A stretch of 64,000 nucleotides of DNA. It comes from Lentibacillus daqui (GTDB lineage: Bacteria > Bacillota > Bacilli > Bacillales > Amphibacillaceae). The first letter of the stretch is position 1. Every line of letters begins with the position of its first letter. The notes below the pieces were generated by a model that was given only the letters and a program-made list of their open reading frames with translations, was not told where the DNA came from and did not search any database. Location of the stretch: positions 3,472,001 to 3,536,000 of the forward strand of contig NZ_CP114176.1 in assembly GCF_027186265.1 (NCBI RefSeq), in the 5' to 3' direction. A program made the translations under genes and the position numbers. This document shows positions 34,998-44,502 of the stretch, one piece after another.

Positions 34998-35849
34998 TTA
35001 ATTGTATTGGTAAAAGCCGCGACCGGATTTTTTGCCTAACCAGCCCGCATTGACGTACTTCCGAAGCAATGGACATGGACGATATTTGCTATCACCAAAC
35101 CCTTCATGAAGCACCTCCATGATATATAGACAAGTATCCAGGCCAATAAAGTCAGCCAAGGTTAACGGCCCCATCGGATGGTTCATACCAAGTTTCATAA
35201 CGGTATCAATATCTTCAACAGACGCTACCCCTTCATGCAGGGCATACACTGCTTCATTTATCATTGGCATTAAAATACGATTGGCTGCAAACCCTGGAAG
35301 GTCACTTACTTCCACCGATGTCTTCCCCAGTTGTTCAGCCATATTGGCAATTTGCCGGTATGTCGCATCACTTGTTTGCAGGCCACGAATAATTTCCACG
35401 AGTTTCATAACTGGAACCGGATTCATAAAATGCATACCGATCACCTGGTCAGGCCGGTTTGTTGTAGCGGCAATTTCCGTAATTGGCAGTGATGATGTAT
35501 TCGTCGCCAAAATCGTGTGGGCTGGTGTCACTTGATCCAATTCCGTAAACACTTTTGCTTTGACATCCATATTTTCTACAACTGCTTCAATGACCAAATC
35601 ACATGAAGCAGCATCAGTTAGTGTCGCCGATTTGTGTAGCCGGTTTAATGTTTCTGTTTTATCCGCTTCACTGATCCGCTGTTTGTCGACAGACCTGGTC
35701 AGTAGTTTTTCAATCGTGCTTAATCCTTTATCCAATGCCTGCTCACTCATATCATGTAAATATACGTTAAATCCGGACTGGGCACAGACCTGGGCAATCC
35801 CAGCCCCCATTTGCCCAGCCCCGATCACCATGACGTTTGTAATATCCAT
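34998..35849 (-). CDS. hbd: 3-hydroxybutyryl-CoA dehydrogenase
   Basis: A 283-residue NAD-dependent enzyme oxidising 3-hydroxyacyl-CoA (MmgB/Hbd). Rossmann motif VMVIGAGQMGAGIA near 6, catalytic His-Glu pair in GMHFMNPVPVMKLVEI near 140, and the C-terminal domain with NRILMPMINEAV and NHPMGPLTLADFIGLD. ATG 35849 follows AAGGGG; the frame extension to 36047 is a translated 21-bp array. It is third in the operon after fadF and thiolase. Confidence 0.96.
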   Translation of the reverse strand: MDITNVMVIGAGQMGAGIAQVCAQSGFNVYLHDMSEQALDKGLSTIEKLLTRSVDKQRISEADKTETLNRLHKSATLTDAASCDLVIEAVVENMDVKAKVFTELDQVTPAHTILATNTSSLPITEIAATTNRPDQVIGMHFMNPVPVMKLVEIIRGLQTSDATYRQIANMAEQLGKTSVEVSDLPGFAANRILMPMINEAVYALHEGVASVEDIDTVMKLGMNHPMGPLTLADFIGLDTCLYIMEVLHEGFGDSKYRPCPLLRKYVNAGWLGKKSGRGFYQYN

Positions 35850-35904
35850 TCGTTTTTCCCCTTTCTTTATTACTACGAAAGAATTCCTGCCTATTTGTGA
35901 ACTG

Positions 35905-35993
35905 CGGCGAAAGTATGCCGAACTCCGGCGAATTTTTGTCAAACTTCGGCGAAAATGTATCGAATTCCGGCGAAAATATGTCGAACTTCGGCT
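35905..35993. repeat. Array of five 21-bp units, CGGCGAAA core
   Basis: CGGCG-type cores begin at 35905, 35926, 35947, 35968 and 35989, exactly 21 bp apart. The unit reads about CGGCGAAAATATG then TCGAACTY, with base changes between copies. It lies in the gap between the thiolase stop (36002) and the hbd start (35849), inside the operon transcript. Confidence 0.85.
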
Positions 35994-36001
35994 TTTCGCT
36001 A

Positions 36002-37180
36002 TTAAACCTCCACCAGGATTGCATCGCCTTGCCCGCCGCCACTGCAAATGGCCGCAACTCCTAATCCGCCGCCGCGACGTTTCAATTCGTGAATCAAGGT
36101 TAAAATAATCCGGGCTCCGCTGGCACCAATTGGATGGCCGAGTGCAACTGCCCCGCCATTTACATTAACTTTTTCCATGTCAATCCCGGCTATTTTTCCA
36201 CTTGCCAGCGAAACAACAGCGAATGCTTCGTTGATCTCGTACAAATCAATATCGTCTTTGGAATAGCCCGTCTTCTCCAGTAATTTATTGATGACACGTC
36301 CCGGAGTTTCCGGGAAGTTCTCCGCTTCAACTGCTACTTCGGCGTGACCAAGAATGGTTGCCATTGGTGTTTTTCCCAAATTTGCTGCCTTTTCATCGGA
36401 CATTACTACAAAGGCACACGCCCCGTCATTCACGCCTGGTGCATTCCCCGCTGTCACCGTCCCATCCGGGTCAAACGCTGGAGACAATGCCGCCAGTTTA
36501 TCCAGACTGGTATCCTTTCGTGGTGCTTCATCGGTATCAACAATAATTGATTCTCCCTTTCGTTGTGGCACCTCCAATGGCACAATTTCTTCAGCAAATT
36601 TGCCATCCTCGATTGCTTTAATCGCCCGCTGATGGCTGCGGAGTGCCCATTCATCCTGCCCTTCTCTGGATAATCCGAATTTTTCTGCCGTCGAATTGCC
36701 GTAATTCCCCATATGAATGCCTCTAAAGGAACATGTCAGGCCATCATGAACCATCATATCAACTACCTTTTTATCACCCATCCGATTGCCCCAGCGTGCA
36801 TCAGGCAGATAATAAGGGGCATTGCTCATGCTCTCCATCCCCCCGGCAACAATCGTATCCTCATCACCGAGGCGAATGAGCTGATCGGCCAGAGTTACAC
36901 TGCGCAATCCAGAGGCACATACTTTGTTAATCGTTTCTGTTTTGACATCCCATGGAACCCCTGCTTCACGAGCCGCCTGCCGTGATGGGATTTGGCCTTG
37001 ACCACCTTGTAGCACTGTCCCCATTATCACTTCATCGATCTCTGTTCCCGGTAAACCTGCACGATCCAATGCAGCACTGATTGACTTCCCTCCTAATTGG
37101 GCAGCTGTAAACGGTGTTAATACGCCGCCAAACTTACCAAAGGGGGTGCGTGCTCCTGATACAATAACTGATTTTCTCAT
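36002..37180 (-). CDS. thlA: Acetyl-CoA C-acetyltransferase (thiolase)
   Basis: A 392-residue thiolase cleaving or condensing acetoacetyl/3-ketoacyl-CoA. The acyl-enzyme Cys is in INKVCASGLRS near 88, further catalytic residues are in NEAFAV, GHPIGASGAR and CSGGGQG. The thiolase N-domain starts SVIVSGARTPFGKFGG. Start follows AAGGA. Downstream genes for dehydrogenase steps make a beta-oxidation set; the B. subtilis counterpart is MmgA. The MmgA-like name is equally possible. Confidence 0.95.
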   Translation of the reverse strand: MRKSVIVSGARTPFGKFGGVLTPFTAAQLGGKSISAALDRAGLPGTEIDEVIMGTVLQGGQGQIPSRQAAREAGVPWDVKTETINKVCASGLRSVTLADQLIRLGDEDTIVAGGMESMSNAPYYLPDARWGNRMGDKKVVDMMVHDGLTCSFRGIHMGNYGNSTAEKFGLSREGQDEWALRSHQRAIKAIEDGKFAEEIVPLEVPQRKGESIIVDTDEAPRKDTSLDKLAALSPAFDPDGTVTAGNAPGVNDGACAFVVMSDEKAANLGKTPMATILGHAEVAVEAENFPETPGRVINKLLEKTGYSKDDIDLYEINEAFAVVSLASGKIAGIDMEKVNVNGGAVALGHPIGASGARIILTLIHELKRRGGGLGVAAICSGGGQGDAILVEV

Positions 37181-37278
37181 TATGACCCATTCCTTTCTAT
37201 CGGAGTTTATCGAAGTTTACTAGTTTTGTTAACGCTTTCTATAATTGATTGAACGCTCGCTCACTGTAGAGGTACTAT

Positions 37279-37304
37279 ATAGAGGGAGAACAACCTCCCT
37301 CTAT
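37279..37304 (-). terminator. Hairpin after fadF
   Basis: ATAGAGGGAG (37279-37288) pairs with CTCCCTCTAT (37295-37304), loop of 6. The minus strand continues ATAGTACC, so there is no real T run; a partial terminator or mRNA-processing structure between fadF and thiolase. Confidence 0.5.
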
Positions 37305-37341
37305 TAGTTTATCACGTTAGTCTATGGTTATGAACTATTCA

Positions 37342-39447
37342 TTAAGCCGTTTTCGTATATTCCTCAGTAAATACAGACATTGCCAGTATTTCCGCAACAT
37401 CCATCGTTCCAATATCGTCTTCCACTTCTTTTGCCTTCGTACCATCACTAAGCATGGTTAAGCAATATGGACAGGCGCTGGATATCATGGTTGGCTGTAC
37501 GGCGATTGCCTGTTCTGTACGAGCTACATTGATTCTGTTGCCGGTTGTTTCCTCACTCCACATTAATCCGCCACCAGCTCCACAACACATTGCGTTCTCT
37601 CTATTACGCTTCATTTCTACCAGTTCCAGTCCCGGAATCGATTTGAGAATTTCTCTCGGCGGATCATACACGCCATTATAACGTCCAAGATAACAAGAGT
37701 CATGATAAGTGAGCCGTTCGTTGATTTCCCCTTTTGGTTCCAGCTTTCCACTCATAACCAAATCAAACAGCAGTTGTGTATGATGATAAACCTCCGCTTC
37801 AAAACCAAAGTCCGGATATTCATTTTTGAAAATGTTGTATGCATGAGGATCAGTGGTCACAATCTTGGTCACACCATGTTTCTCAAACTCCTTGATATTT
37901 TTTTCGGCAATTTCCTGGAATAAGAATTCGTTGCCAATCCGGCGGGCAGTGTCACCAGAGTTTGCTTCTTTATTCCCTAGAATCGCAAAGCTGATGCCTG
38001 CTTGATTCATCAATTTGGCAAACGCAATCGCAATTTTTTGACTGCGGTTATCATATGCTCCCATCGAGCTTACCCAGAAAAGATATTCAAATGATTTGTC
38101 TTCTTTTTTCAATTCCTTAACGGTTGGGATATAAACGGATTCATCCAGTTCCCGCCATTTGATCCGGTCTTTTTTCGATAATCCCCATGGGTTACCCTGA
38201 CGTTCAATATTCATGACTGCGCGCTGGGCATCCGGATCCATTTTTCCTTCTGTCATCACCAGGTAACGACGCAGATCAATAATTTTATCGACATGCTCGT
38301 TCATCACCGGACAAGCATCCTCACAATTCCGGCAAGTTGTACAGGCAAACAGTTCTTCCTGAGTAATTACGTCACCAATCAGGTTTACATCCTCCATACT
38401 TGCTGCCGCTTCCTGGCGAGCGATTTGATTCCCTTTCGTATTGGAAAACGCATACGCTGGAACCCATGGTGTTTTTCCGGTCACCGCCGCCCCTTTTTCT
38501 GTTAAATGGTCACGCATTTTGATCATCAAATCCATCGGTGACAACATTTTACCGGTCCCGGATGCCGGGCAAACATCGGTACAACGTCCGCATTCTACAC
38601 AGGCATAAAAATCAATCATTTGAAATTGTTCAAAGTCCTCAATTTTACCAACACCAAAGGAAATGTCCGCTTCATCTTCGGCAGCATCTTCATCGAGATC
38701 AAAATCTATTTTATTTAGCTTCCCTGTAACCCGTTTGCTCAAAAATACATTAATTGGTGCGGCAATCAGGTGCGCATGCTTCGATTGTGGTACATACACT
38801 AAGAAAGTTAAAATTGTAATCGCATGCACCCACCAGGCGATATAAAATACAACTAATGCAGCAGTTGGCGACATCCAGCCAAAGGCCATTCCAATTAAAC
38901 TGGCAACAGGCTCTGTCCATGTTGCTTCGGTTCCATGCCAAATTTGCGCCATTCCATTACCAACTAAAACCGAGAGCATTAATGTTCCGATAAAAATCAA
39001 CACAAGTCCCGCTTTAAAGCCCCGTTTTAATCGGACAATCTTTTCTACATAGCGCCGGTGAAAACCAATAGCAACGGCAACCAGGATCATTAACGTAACG
39101 AGCTCCTGGAAAAAGGTAAATCCGGGATAAAACACCCCAAACGGCAAGTGTTTACCAGGTGCCAATCCTTTTACGAACATATCAATGGCACCAAATTGAA
39201 CCAGGATAAATCCGTAAAACATCATGACATGCATGACCCCGGACTTTTTATCCTTTAGCAGCTTGGATTGTCCGAAAACAATTTTGCCAATTCTTCGCAG
39301 CCGTTCTTTGATTTCCCCATCAAATTCCGACTTCTTCCCCAATTTGATATATGCTATCCGTGTTGCTACGACTCTGCCAAACAAGTACACACCGTAAATA
39401 ACAATGGCTGTAAATAGAATCGCATTAAGCAGCAGTAGCGTGTTCAT
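37342..39447 (-). CDS. fadF: Iron-sulfur (Fe-S) oxidoreductase, FadF-like
   Basis: The 701-residue membrane protein couples acyl-CoA dehydrogenation to the respiratory chain (inferred from B. subtilis FadF/YwjF). About six N-terminal membrane helices (1-235, nitrate-reductase gamma-like) precede two 4Fe-4S clusters (ACVECGRCTDVCPASG near 281 and ACTTCRNCEDACPV near 371), then two CCG domains (HDSCYLGRYN and NAMCCGAGGG, SACPYC). First gene of the operon, behind GGGGGAG; a FadR-like palindrome lies 190 bp upstream. Confidence 0.92.
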   Translation of the reverse strand: MNTLLLLNAILFTAIVIYGVYLFGRVVATRIAYIKLGKKSEFDGEIKERLRRIGKIVFGQSKLLKDKKSGVMHVMMFYGFILVQFGAIDMFVKGLAPGKHLPFGVFYPGFTFFQELVTLMILVAVAIGFHRRYVEKIVRLKRGFKAGLVLIFIGTLMLSVLVGNGMAQIWHGTEATWTEPVASLIGMAFGWMSPTAALVVFYIAWWVHAITILTFLVYVPQSKHAHLIAAPINVFLSKRVTGKLNKIDFDLDEDAAEDEADISFGVGKIEDFEQFQMIDFYACVECGRCTDVCPASGTGKMLSPMDLMIKMRDHLTEKGAAVTGKTPWVPAYAFSNTKGNQIARQEAAASMEDVNLIGDVITQEELFACTTCRNCEDACPVMNEHVDKIIDLRRYLVMTEGKMDPDAQRAVMNIERQGNPWGLSKKDRIKWRELDESVYIPTVKELKKEDKSFEYLFWVSSMGAYDNRSQKIAIAFAKLMNQAGISFAILGNKEANSGDTARRIGNEFLFQEIAEKNIKEFEKHGVTKIVTTDPHAYNIFKNEYPDFGFEAEVYHHTQLLFDLVMSGKLEPKGEINERLTYHDSCYLGRYNGVYDPPREILKSIPGLELVEMKRNRENAMCCGAGGGLMWSEETTGNRINVARTEQAIAVQPTMISSACPYCLTMLSDGTKAKEVEDDIGTMDVAEILAMSVFTEEYTKTA

Positions 39448-39637
39448 AATCCGAGCTCCCCCTTTTTATGTAGTAAGAAATATATAAATAAATGGATGCC
39501 AAAAACCAATACACAGAGCATAGCCATGGTAAGCTACAATTCCCCCAGCTCCAGCTATACATTATTCTGAATTATCCTTTAAAATGACAGCGATTGCATT
39601 TAAAAGATAATAAAAAGGTTCTACTCCTACTTTAAAT

Positions 39638-39655
39638 GTGAATGACCATTCAGTC
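39638..39655. promoter_or_regulatory. FadR-type operator upstream of fadF
   Basis: TGAATGACCATTCAGTCA is an imperfect palindrome with TGAATGA and TCAGTCA halves; the published B. subtilis FadR box is close to TGAATGA-4 nt-TCATTCA, one mismatch away. The regulator is plausibly the TetR protein at 31755-32399. The promoter itself was not resolved. Confidence 0.55.
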
Positions 39656-39737
39656 AATACATTTTTAAAATTTATGTGAGAATTATGAACGGATGGGAAA
39701 TGGGCGGTTCTCCTATCCCATCATTTTTCATAGCAGA

Positions 39738-39815
39738 TTGGGCGGTTTTGGCAATGGCTGGGTAGCAGTTGCTCTGATTTATCAGCGGTTTCTGCACTTT
39801 TATCGGCGATTAGCC
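39738..39815. repeat. Short 21-bp-period array
   Basis: Four units start at 39738, 39759, 39780 and 39801 (steps of 21). The last two share TATCAGCG/TATCGGCG; the first two start TTGGGCGG/TGGGTAGC. It lies between the argS terminator and the fadF operator region. Nothing else is seen in the 450-bp gap 39448-39896. Confidence 0.55.
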
Positions 39816-39844
39816 CCCCCTTTTTTCCTCCCCGCAAAAAATAA

Positions 39845-39868
39845 GACAGAGGAATTCAACCCTCTGTC
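39845..39868 (-). terminator. argS terminator
   Basis: GACAGAGG (39845-39852) pairs with CCTCTGTC (39861-39868), followed on the minus strand by TTATTTTTT. Confidence 0.8.
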
Positions 39869-39896
39869 CTTGGCCAAACTAACTGCCACGCTGTCT

Positions 39897-41564
39897 CTAC
39901 ATTTTTTCCGGTGCGGTGACTCCGATTAGGTTCAAACCGTTAGCGATAGTAATGCGAACGGCTTGCATAAGAGCAACGCGTGCTTTGGAACGTTCCGGAT
40001 TTTCGGTGTCCAGTACTTTTTCAGCATTGTAGAAGCTATGCAATAAAGAGGCCAACTCAAAAATGTATTGGGTTACCTTATGCGGCGTTTCTTTCATGGC
40101 CGCGTCGGCTATTACCTGTGGGAAATCCCCCAATTTTTTCAGCAGATCGATTTCCTTTTCCGCTGTTAATAGTCCCGTATCATATTGTTTTGTAACCAAT
40201 CCTTTTTCTTCTGCCTGTTTGAGCATGGTACAAATTCGAGCATGGGCGTATTGCACATAATAAACAGGGTTATCATTTGACTCAGAACGCGCCAAATTCA
40301 AGTCAAAATCAAGCTGTGAGTCATTGGAACGCATCACGAAGAAATAACGTACCGCATCAATACCAACCTCATCCATCAATTCCCGCAATGCTACTGCGTT
40401 TCCGGTCCGTTTACTCATCCGAATTTTCTCCCCGTTTTCAAACAGGTTGACCATTTGGATAATTTTCACCGCAAATTTTTCCTTTTCATAGCCAAGTGCC
40501 CGGATAGCCGCTCGCATGCGCGGAATATATCCATGATGATCCGCACCCCAGACGTTTATGATTTTATCAAAACCGCGTTCCAATTTATTTTGATGGTAAG
40601 CAATGTCCGGGGTTAAATACGTATAACTGCCATCTTTCTTAATTAACACACGATCTTTGTCATCGCCAAATGCTGTCGAGCGGAACCAGGTCGCACCATC
40701 TTGTTCATAAATATAGTCTCCCTGTTTCAACGTTTCCAGTGCATCGGCAATTTTATTTTCCTTATATAGCGACCGTTCCGAGAACCAGTTGTCGAAATGA
40801 ACGCGAAAATCGGCTAAGTCCTTTTTTATCTTGTTCATTTCATATTCCAGCCCATATTCTTTAAAAAATGATAAACGTTTTTCCTTATCCGCATTCGCCC
40901 ATTTATCGCCATCTTTTTTGGCCAGTTCTTCACCGATCCTAATAATATCAGGGCCGTGATAGCCATCTGCGGGCATTTCTGCATCCATGCCTAGTGCCTG
41001 TAAATAACGTGCTTCCACGGACAAAGCCAGGTTATCAATCTGGTTACCGGCATCGTTCATATAGTATTCTCGTTCTACTTGATAGCCCGCAGTATCCAGT
41101 ACATTGCAAAGCACATCGCCAAACGCTGCCCCGCGTGCATGACCAAGATGCAAGTCACCAGTCGGGTTAACAGAAACGAATTCAACCTGAACCTTTTCCC
41201 CTTGGCCGGCATTGCTTCTGCCGTATGCATCCCCTGCTTGCAAAATAGCAGGCACGATCTCACTAAACAGGTCATCTTTGGTAAAAAAGTTAATAAATCC
41301 CGGTCCGGCAATTTCGACCTTTTCGATGGCCGCCTTGGTTTGATCGAGGTTTGCGACAATGTCTTCCGCAATTTGCCGTGGTGCTTTTTTGGCAATGCGA
41401 GCCAGCTGCATGGCAATATTGGATGCAAAATCACCGTGTGCTTTATCTTTTGGTTTTTCCAGCGTTATTTCCGGCAGCTCTTGTTCCGTTGCCAAATTTG
41501 CCTGGACTACCGCCTTAATCATTTCCTGCTTCAATGTTTCTTCGGTTTGCGCTAGTATGTTCAT
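39897..41564 (-). CDS. argS: Arginyl-tRNA synthetase
   Basis: A class I aminoacyl-tRNA synthetase of 555 residues. The N-terminal Add1 domain (1-110) precedes the catalytic core with the HIGH variant HLGHARGAA near 135 and the RMSKRTGN motif near 378 (KMSKS variant). The C-terminal DALR anticodon-binding domain follows (YAHARICTML, FYNAEKVL). Start follows GAGGAGGC. It is preceded by ywiB, as in B. subtilis. Confidence 0.98.
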   Translation of the reverse strand: MNILAQTEETLKQEMIKAVVQANLATEQELPEITLEKPKDKAHGDFASNIAMQLARIAKKAPRQIAEDIVANLDQTKAAIEKVEIAGPGFINFFTKDDLFSEIVPAILQAGDAYGRSNAGQGEKVQVEFVSVNPTGDLHLGHARGAAFGDVLCNVLDTAGYQVEREYYMNDAGNQIDNLALSVEARYLQALGMDAEMPADGYHGPDIIRIGEELAKKDGDKWANADKEKRLSFFKEYGLEYEMNKIKKDLADFRVHFDNWFSERSLYKENKIADALETLKQGDYIYEQDGATWFRSTAFGDDKDRVLIKKDGSYTYLTPDIAYHQNKLERGFDKIINVWGADHHGYIPRMRAAIRALGYEKEKFAVKIIQMVNLFENGEKIRMSKRTGNAVALRELMDEVGIDAVRYFFVMRSNDSQLDFDLNLARSESNDNPVYYVQYAHARICTMLKQAEEKGLVTKQYDTGLLTAEKEIDLLKKLGDFPQVIADAAMKETPHKVTQYIFELASLLHSFYNAEKVLDTENPERSKARVALMQAVRITIANGLNLIGVTAPEKM

Positions 41565-41615
41565 TGGGAAGCCTCCTCATTTCGCTTCATTAAGATTTTT
41601 TCGTATATTTCGTCG

Positions 41616-42053
41616 TTAAACTGCTTTTTGTATCGTCAGTGTTAATTGGTGTCTTCGGGCATCCTGTCCATTCAGTTTCACCTGATAGGCTACCGATAAT
41701 TCGCCTGGTTTCGTTCGTCTTGGTGGTTGATAGACAATTTCCTCGGTATAAGTTTCCATATGGATCGCCCCATGCATATGTTGAAACAGCGTCTCGGAAG
41801 TTTCACCCGGGCTAAATTGCTGGTGCATAGCAACCGCACCCGAGCGTTTAATGCTCACCTTTTCCCGTTGGATTGTCAATAAGTTCTTAATCGTATCCCC
41901 GCTGTTTTCCAGTTGCTCATGATACGTTAAAACATCCATTTTATTTCGGTTATATAAATAGCCGGTTGCTTTCGTTGTCGTTTCCTCTACTTGCCCGTTA
42001 TCTTCAATCCACATATGAAGTTCAATTGCAACCTGGCTTTGTTCCTGTTTCAT
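41616..42053 (-). CDS. ywiB: DUF1934 family protein YwiB
   Basis: A 145-residue beta-barrel (lipocalin-like) cytosolic protein of unknown function, family DUF1934, conserved upstream of argS. It has ELHMWIEDNG at the start, VSIKRSGAVAMHQQF in the middle and LSVAYQVKLNGQ near the end. ATG 42053 follows GGAGCG; an upstream GTG/ATG at 42071 is less likely. Forms a pair with argS, 51 bp apart. Confidence 0.88.
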   Translation of the reverse strand: MKQEQSQVAIELHMWIEDNGQVEETTTKATGYLYNRNKMDVLTYHEQLENSGDTIKNLLTIQREKVSIKRSGAVAMHQQFSPGETSETLFQHMHGAIHMETYTEEIVYQPPRRTKPGELSVAYQVKLNGQDARRHQLTLTIQKAV

Positions 42054-42426
42054 ACTAATCGCTCCTGCCAATTCAGTCGGATATCTACTAATTATAGCGA
42101 TAAAAGGGGATCAATTTCAATATTAATTGTTTCTATACCAAAGATCCGGTTAAACTAAACTATTCAGAACTATTTGCGTACCAGGCACCTACGCAATTCC
42201 GAATAGTTTGCGTACTTGTGACCTGTGTTTATTTCCATTTATCTTTTCCTATAATGGGTATAATGTACACGTTCAAAAAATCCGGATAACCGCTCATGTT
42301 TGGCATATGGCCGCTCGTAATTAGGCCGCAACTGCTCAAGATTAGCCGTACTCTTGCTTGTCCAAGCGGGATATCTGCTCGACTCAACCAACAAACCGCT
42401 CAAACAACGAAATTGGAGTTAATCAG
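42054..42426. other. Divergent ywiB/pbpG gap with TTGCGTA inverted repeat
   Basis: TTGCGTA (42174-42180) and TACGCAA (42190-42196) form a 7-bp perfect stem around CCAGGCACC; a further TTTGCGTAC follows at 42207. This resembles the AGGCACC-looped hairpins common in Bacillus intergenic DNA. Promoters for the two divergent genes should lie here but I cannot place them with confidence. Confidence 0.4.
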
Positions 42427-44472
42427 ATGAAATGGTTTAAAAAACGTATTTACATAAAACTTATATTGGGAGTTTTTTTATCTGTCCTGGTCCTTCTATC
42501 AGGTGTTTATTTGGCGAGCTATCTGCTTGGTCCACCTGATCTCGTGCCTCAACAAAACACGGTTTACTATAGTCAGGATGGAAAAGTGATTGGCGAAGAG
42601 CGTGGTAACCGTGGTGAGGATTGGGTGGATTTAAGCGACATATCCGACCAATTAATCCAGGCAACGCTTCTTGCTGAAGATCGCCACTTTTACAATCATC
42701 ACGGGTTTGATATTCCACGAATCATGGGTGCTGTCTGGACAGATTTGAAAACGATGTCATTAAAACAGGGTGCGAGTACACTTACCCAGCAGTATGCCCG
42801 AAACTTGTATTTGTCTTTTGAAAAAACTTGGACGCGGAAACTGCAAGAAGCATTTTATACGATTCGCCTGGAAATGTTCTATTCAAAGGATAAGATTCTG
42901 GAAGGGTATTTAAACACAATTTACTACGGACACGGTGCATATGGTGTGGAAGATGCCAGTAAATATTACTTTAATAAATCGGCCAATGAATTATCCCTTG
43001 CTGAAGCGGCAATGCTCGCGGGTATTCCCAAGGGGCCAACCTATTACTCGCCTTACAATAATCTGGCAAATGCCAAAAAGAGGCAAAAGTGGATATTGGG
43101 TTTGTTGCGTAATCGCCATATCATCAGTGCCCAGGATTATGAACAGGCAATCCATACCGAACTTGCCTTTACCAAACCGGTTGATCAACAGAAGGCGGAC
43201 AAGGCTCCCTATTTTCAGGACACCGTTTTACATGAAGCAGCAAACCTGTTGGAACTTGATAAGGAAAAAGTGCGTTCCGGCGGTTATCAAATCTATACGA
43301 CATTAGATACGGATAAACAAACAAAGTTGGAAAAACAAACGAACACAGTCTTCCAGGATAGTAGCGATATTCAGGTTGGAGCGATCGCCATGGATCCCCA
43401 TAATGGTGCAATGCGGGCACTCATCGGCGGCAAGGATTACGAGGACAGCTCGTTCAACCGTGCGATTCAGGCAAAACGCATGCCCGGCTCAGCCTTTAAG
43501 CCATTTTTATACTATGCTGCACTACAAAACGGGTACACACCAACGACCATGCTGATGAGCAAGCCAACCGTTTTCAAATTGGAAAGTGGCGGAAAATACA
43601 CACCAAACAACTTTGATGGCTATTATGCCAATAAGCCAATTACACTAGCTCAGGCCCTGGCATTATCCGATAACATTTATGCTGTAAAAACGAATCTATT
43701 TTTAGGTGTCGATAAGCTAATCCATACAGCAAGGAAACTAGGTATTACCAGTCAATTGCCCAAAGTACCATCGCTCGCCCTTGGAACCGCTACTGTGTCT
43801 GTAAAAGAGATGGTAACAGGGTACGGCATCCTGGCAAATGGTGGTCACGATATTGAAGCTTATACCGTGGAGAAAATCATGGATCCGAGTGGCAAGGTAC
43901 TTTATAAACGGGACCATAACAGTGGAGAACAAATTCTCGACCCGCAAACGACATTTGTGTTGACCCAACTGATGACGGGAATGTTTGACCGTTCATTAAA
44001 TGGTTATATGTCAGTCACCGGTTCTACTGTTGCTGATAAACTATCCCGGCCTTATGCTGGCAAATCCGGATCCACCGACTCAGACAGCTGGATGATTGGC
44101 TATAGTCCTGATTTGGTAACAGGCATCTGGACCGGCTATGACGACAATCGCCAAATGGAAAAGGTTGCCGAAACAGCTTATGCCAAAGAGGTTTGGGCAG
44201 GATTTATGGAGGCCGCCCACAAGGATATGCCACCACGTAAATTTGCCGTCCCATCGGGTGTTGTCAAAGTGTCCATTGATCCGGAAACAGGTAAACGTGC
44301 CACACGCTATTGTAATCATAGTCGTGTCATGTACTTTAAAAAAGGCACTGAACCAACTGAATATTGCAGCCTTCACTTACCAAATGATAAAGCAAAAAAC
44401 GGTGACGGTCATAAACAACAGAAAGACAAGAAAAAAGGTACATTAAAAAAACTATTTGAATCGCTGTTTTGA
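42427..44472 (+). CDS. pbpG: Class A penicillin-binding protein PbpG-like
   Basis: A bifunctional peptidoglycan synthase of 681 residues: membrane helix near 8-33, glycosyltransferase GT51 domain (about 60-230; catalytic Glu in LAEDRHFYNHHG, QGASTLTQQYARN, and E-x-x-LE LNTIYYG), and transpeptidase domain with Ser in PGSAFKPF near 355, SxN as LSDNIYA and a KSG box (AGKSGSTDSDSW) in place of KTG. ATG 42427 follows TGGAG. In B. subtilis pbpG is made in the forespore; its place beside ywhD supports the name. The C-terminal tail is lysine-rich. Confidence 0.92.
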   Translation: MKWFKKRIYIKLILGVFLSVLVLLSGVYLASYLLGPPDLVPQQNTVYYSQDGKVIGEERGNRGEDWVDLSDISDQLIQATLLAEDRHFYNHHGFDIPRIMGAVWTDLKTMSLKQGASTLTQQYARNLYLSFEKTWTRKLQEAFYTIRLEMFYSKDKILEGYLNTIYYGHGAYGVEDASKYYFNKSANELSLAEAAMLAGIPKGPTYYSPYNNLANAKKRQKWILGLLRNRHIISAQDYEQAIHTELAFTKPVDQQKADKAPYFQDTVLHEAANLLELDKEKVRSGGYQIYTTLDTDKQTKLEKQTNTVFQDSSDIQVGAIAMDPHNGAMRALIGGKDYEDSSFNRAIQAKRMPGSAFKPFLYYAALQNGYTPTTMLMSKPTVFKLESGGKYTPNNFDGYYANKPITLAQALALSDNIYAVKTNLFLGVDKLIHTARKLGITSQLPKVPSLALGTATVSVKEMVTGYGILANGGHDIEAYTVEKIMDPSGKVLYKRDHNSGEQILDPQTTFVLTQLMTGMFDRSLNGYMSVTGSTVADKLSRPYAGKSGSTDSDSWMIGYSPDLVTGIWTGYDDNRQMEKVAETAYAKEVWAGFMEAAHKDMPPRKFAVPSGVVKVSIDPETGKRATRYCNHSRVMYFKKGTEPTEYCSLHLPNDKAKNGDGHKQQKDKKKGTLKKLFESLF

Positions 44473-44473
44473 C

Positions 44474-44501
44474 GGGACAAGGAGGCTGTCCCCCTTGTCC
44501 C
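44474..44501. other. GGGACAAGG hairpin after pbpG
   Basis: GGGACAAGG (44474-44482) pairs with CCTTGTCCC (44493-44501) around a loop containing GGCTGTCC, directly after the pbpG stop and before the terminator. Hairpins of this type recur in Bacillus intergenic DNA. Confidence 0.55.
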
Positions 44502-44502
44502 T

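Noticed and set aside
37240..37262. Second FadR-like palindrome upstream of thiolase (TGATTGAACGCTCGCTCA region)
   Set aside because: The half sites match the FadR box poorly and no promoter is evident beside them.
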